Assembly (NCBI GenBank): GCA_903834465.1
Contig: CAILJB010000114.1
Coordinates: 18,040-82,039 of the forward strand
From: an uncultured Pseudomonadota bacterium
GTDB lineage: Bacteria; Pseudomonadota; Gammaproteobacteria; Methylococcales; Methylomonadaceae
Length of the DNA stretch: 64,000 nt
Direction of reading: 5' to 3'
The position numbers and the translations under genes are program-made. Below the pieces are notes generated by a model. The model saw only the letters and a program-made list of their open reading frames with translations. It was not told where the DNA came from and ran no database searches. This document shows positions 58,716 to 64,000 of the stretch, in pieces (position 1 is the first letter of the stretch; every line of letters begins with the position of its first letter).

Positions 58716-59549
58716 TCAAATAGCAATGGGGGCAGAGATATGAGTATCGGCATCATAGCCGACTAATTCAAAATCATCGTAAACATAATCAAAAATTGAA
58801 GCGGGGTTGCGTTTAATTTTCATCGTCGGCAATGCGTGAGGCGTGCGTTGTAATTGTAATTTTGCTTGTTCTTGGTGATTCAAATACAAATGCACATCGC
58901 CGCCCGTCCAAACAAATTCGCCAAGTTCTAAATCACACTGCTGGGCAATCATCATCGTCAATAACGCATAGCTGGCAATGTTAAACGGCACGCCGATAAA
59001 CGTATCGCAACTGCGCTGATAAAGTTGGCAAGAAAGTTTGTTATTCGCAACGTAAAACTGAAAAAACGCATGGCACGGCGCGAGAGCCATTTTGCCATTT
59101 TTGACATTTTCTTGCGGGCTGATTTTTTCGTCAGGCAAATCCGCGACATTCCATGCTGAAACGATAATGCGCCGGCTGTTTGGATTGGTTTTTAATTGTT
59201 CGATGACTTGATGTAGTTGGTCAATCGTTTCGCCGCTTGGTGTTTCCCATGAACGCCATTGTTTGCCATAAATTGCGCCTAATTCGCCGTTTTCATCCGC
59301 CCATTCACGCCAAATTGAAACGCCTTTTTCTTCCAGCAAATTGTTATTCGTGTCGCCATTCAAAAACCATAGCAACTCATGAATAATCGATTTTAAATGC
59401 ACTTTTTTGGTGGTAATTAACGGAAAACCTGCCTCCAAATCAAAACGCATTTGATGCCCGAAAATCGACAACGTCCCATTTCCCGTGCGGTCGCCTTTTT
59501 GCGTACCTTCGGTGAGCAATTTGTCTAAGAGTTCAAGATAATTTTTCAT
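58716..59549 (-). CDS. thyA: thymidylate synthase
   Basis: A 277-residue enzyme that methylates dUMP with methylene-THF. The nucleophilic Cys is in [12 protein letters not shown] (near 158) and the dUMP site in [20 protein letters not shown]. The start is [12 protein letters not shown]; it overlaps the lgt end by 17 bases, and an in-frame TTG five codons upstream is rejected. lgt-thyA is a conserved pair. Confidence 0.96.
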   Translation of the reverse strand: MKNYLELLDKLLTEGTQKGDRTGNGTLSIFGHQMRFDLEAGFPLITTKKVHLKSIIHELLWFLNGDTNNNLLEEKGVSIWREWADENGELGAIYGKQWRSWETPSGETIDQLHQVIEQLKTNPNSRRIIVSAWNVADLPDEKISPQENVKNGKMALAPCHAFFQFYVANNKLSCQLYQRSCDTFIGVPFNIASYALLTMMIAQQCDLELGEFVWTGGDVHLYLNHQEQAKLQLQRTPHALPTMKIKRNPASIFDYVYDDFELVGYDADTHISAPIAI

Positions 59550-60324
59550 GTTTTTTATACGCAAAAACCATTAAACCAGCCCCAATCACAATCATCGGCG
59601 TAGACAAAATTTGTCCCATCGTCACCCAATCGAGCGCGAGATAACCCAAATGCGCGTCTGGCAAACGGTAAAATTCAACGAAAAATCGGAAACAGCCGTA
59701 ACACATCACCGCTAAACCAGTTGCTGCCATTGTGGGGCGTTGCTTTTGCGTGTAAAGCCACACCATCACAAACAGTACAAAACCTTCCAAAAATGCTTCG
59801 TACAGCTGTGACGGATGACGCGCCACGTCGCCGCCATTTGGGAAAATCATTGCCCAAGGCACATCCGTTGGTCTGCCCCAAAGTTCGGAATTGATAAAAT
59901 TCCCTAATCGTCCCGCACCTAAACCAATCGGCGCAATTGGCGCAATTAAATCTGTGAGTTGAAAAAGTGTGCAATTTTGCTTTTTCGCAAACCACGCCAT
60001 CGCCACAAAAACACCGAGCATCCCGCCATGAAACGACATGCCGCCTTGCCAAATTTTGAATAAAATCAACGGATTTTCTAAAAACTGCCCGAAGTTATAA
60101 AACAAAATGTAGCCAATTCGCCCGCCTAAAATCACGCCCATCGCACCCCACGTTACTAAATCTTCAATCGCTTCAGGTTTGATTGGCGACCACGCTTGTT
60201 TTGCGCGATATTGCCCAAGCAAATAAACTGCCGCAAAACCAATCAGGTACATGATGCCGTACCAGTGAATTTTTACAGCACCAAGCGAAACAGCAACAGG
60301 GTCAATGGCAGGATAAGCAAGCAT
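59533..60324 (-). CDS. lgt: prolipoprotein diacylglyceryl transferase
   Basis: A 263-residue, seven-helix membrane enzyme that lipidates the lipobox cysteine of prolipoproteins. Marks: [11 protein letters not shown] with the essential His, and the Lgt signature [18 protein letters not shown]. It starts 2 bases after the gyrB stop region. Substrates in this window include MltB and the NodT-type channel. Confidence 0.95.
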   Translation of the reverse strand: MLAYPAIDPVAVSLGAVKIHWYGIMYLIGFAAVYLLGQYRAKQAWSPIKPEAIEDLVTWGAMGVILGGRIGYILFYNFGQFLENPLILFKIWQGGMSFHGGMLGVFVAMAWFAKKQNCTLFQLTDLIAPIAPIGLGAGRLGNFINSELWGRPTDVPWAMIFPNGGDVARHPSQLYEAFLEGFVLFVMVWLYTQKQRPTMAATGLAVMCYGCFRFFVEFYRLPDAHLGYLALDWVTMGQILSTPMIVIGAGLMVFAYKKHEKLS

Positions 60325-60326
60325 TT

Positions 60327-62819
<2,493 letters not shown>

Positions 62820-62838
62820 TTATAGCCTGAAATGGTGA

Positions 62839-63939
62839 TTACAGACGCATTGCCATGACGATAAATTTGTATTTGTCGTTATCGGGTTCGTTAATGAAAC
62901 AACTGCTGGCATCGCTGGCAATCGTCAACAGCGCAGTATCACTGTCTAAATTCGAAACAGCTTCGGACAAATATTGGGCATTAAACGAAATTGACAATGG
63001 TTCATCGTCGTAGAGAATGACGAGTTCTTCTTCAGCTTCATCGTGTTCAGGATTGTGGGTGCTGATTTTTAAACGCTCCGTGTCGATGTCAAAGGTCACG
63101 CCTTTAAATTTTTCATTCGACAAAATTGCTACGCGAGTCAACGAATTTTTTAACTCTGCTTTTTCAATTTCAAGCGGATTTAAAAATGCTTGTTGAAACA
63201 CTTTGCTGAAATCGGGATATTTTGAATCGACCAATTTCGCTGAAAAAATCTGATGTTTGATGTAAATGCGAATACTGCTGTTTGAAAATTCAATTTTCAA
63301 TTCTACGTCGTTATCGTCGAGCAGTTTGTTAAGTTCTAAAACGCCTTTACGCGGCAAAATAATTCGCGCTTCAAAACCGGTAGCAATTTCGAGCTGGTCT
63401 TCATAAATCGACAAACGATGCCCGTCAGAAGCGACTAATTCGAGTTTGCTGTTAGAAATATGCAATAACAAACCGTTCAGGTAATAACGCACATCTTGGT
63501 TTGCCATGCAGAACGTCGTTTTATCCAACGCGCGTTTAAACTGCCCTGCGTTGATGACGAACTGATTTTCGAGTTCACCTTCAGCGAATTCGGGATAATT
63601 ATCCGCAGGTAAACAGTTCAACGAAAAACGACTGCGGTTAGAGGTAATTTTAACTTTGTCTTCGTTTTGCTCGAATCGAATTTCTGAACCCGCTGGTAAT
63701 AAACGGCAAATATCTAAAAATTTACGCGCTGGCACAGTAATCGCGCCGGAAGTGGAATTAGGCAAATCGAGTTTAGCGATGAGTTGGACTTCTAAGTCTG
63801 TTCCCGTCATGGTTAATTGCTCGTTTTCGATAACTAGCAACACGTTCGAAAGTATGGGCATTGTTTGACGTTTTTCGATAACGCTGACGATTTGTTGCAG
63901 TGAGCCTAAAAGTGCTTCACGGTTGATAGCGAATTTCAT
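62839..63939 (-). CDS. dnaN: DNA polymerase III sliding clamp (beta)
   Basis: A 366-residue ring-forming clamp. It begins MKFAINREALLGSLQQIVSV, has the three-fold repeated clamp domain, and ends in DNDKYKFIVMAMRL, the typical C-terminal MxMRL. The preceding gene should be dnaA, beyond the window. It is 97 bp from gyrB. Confidence 0.97.
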   Translation of the reverse strand: MKFAINREALLGSLQQIVSVIEKRQTMPILSNVLLVIENEQLTMTGTDLEVQLIAKLDLPNSTSGAITVPARKFLDICRLLPAGSEIRFEQNEDKVKITSNRSRFSLNCLPADNYPEFAEGELENQFVINAGQFKRALDKTTFCMANQDVRYYLNGLLLHISNSKLELVASDGHRLSIYEDQLEIATGFEARIILPRKGVLELNKLLDDNDVELKIEFSNSSIRIYIKHQIFSAKLVDSKYPDFSKVFQQAFLNPLEIEKAELKNSLTRVAILSNEKFKGVTFDIDTERLKISTHNPEHDEAEEELVILYDDEPLSISFNAQYLSEAVSNLDSDTALLTIASDASSCFINEPDNDKYKFIVMAMRL

Positions 63940-64000
63940 GGTGTTTTTTTCCTCTGAAAAATTGAAAATTGAAATAACAAAAAAATTTAAAAAATTTTAA

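Overview
The window reads as chromosomal DNA of a gammaproteobacterium with an AT-rich genome (judged by eye, not computed). The evidence is the block trpF-trpB-trpA-accD-folC-dedD-cvpA-purF, the pairs lgt-thyA and mutY-yggX, rapA, nusB-ribH, rhlE and ubiD, and dnaN followed by gyrB at the right edge, which places the right end near the replication origin. The two electron-transport membrane subunits (sdhCD), c-type cytochrome peroxidase, ubiquinone genes and chemotaxis receptor suggest a respiring, motile organism. Genus cannot be fixed from the sequence; low-GC Thiotrichales-like or Methylococcales-like bacteria are my best guesses.

Layout. 1-6188 (minus): a tight run sdhC-sdhD-nspC-SNF2 helicase-Uma2 nuclease (cut by the window edge). 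6226-9049: nudF and a two-PAS chemotaxis receptor. 9368-17117 (minus): the purF-to-trpF metabolic block. 17188-21502: a large, divergent bifunctional penicillin-binding protein and a LysR regulator. 21713-37641 is the accessory core. It holds three paralogous octapeptide-repeat proteins with RTX-type C-termini (985, 768 and 1374 residues), a divergent pair of small calcium-motif proteins, a cytoplasmic-looking ApbE flavin transferase, and a two-component system whose kinase carries a THI5/NMT1-type sensor domain. 37690-47732: housekeeping genes (nusB, ribH, rapA, rhlE, a ubiquinone hydroxylase) mixed with poorly known families. 47853-54113 (minus): an emrB/outer-membrane factor/emrA efflux operon preceded by a sigma-54-dependent regulator. 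54130-63939: mutY-yggX, peroxiredoxin, cytochrome c peroxidase, mltB, thyA, lgt, gyrB and dnaN.

Main findings. (1) Near-consensus sigma-28 (FliA) promoters (TAAAGTTT-N11-GCCGATAA type) stand upstream of the 985-residue repeat protein, and face outward in both directions between the two small calcium-motif genes. A weaker one lies upstream of the chemotaxis receptor. This suggests an undescribed set of secreted repeat and calcium-binding proteins made with the motility regulon. (2) A good sigma-54 promoter (GG-N10-GC) lies just upstream of emrB, and a perfect inverted repeat lies about 125 bp further upstream, next to the sigma-54 activator gene. Together they form a self-contained candidate regulatory circuit for the efflux operon. 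(3) The penicillin-binding protein seems to have lost conserved glutamates of its transglycosylase domain. (4) recF is missing between dnaN and gyrB, and sdhAB do not follow sdhCD.

No tRNA, rRNA, CRISPR array, insertion sequence or prophage was recognised.
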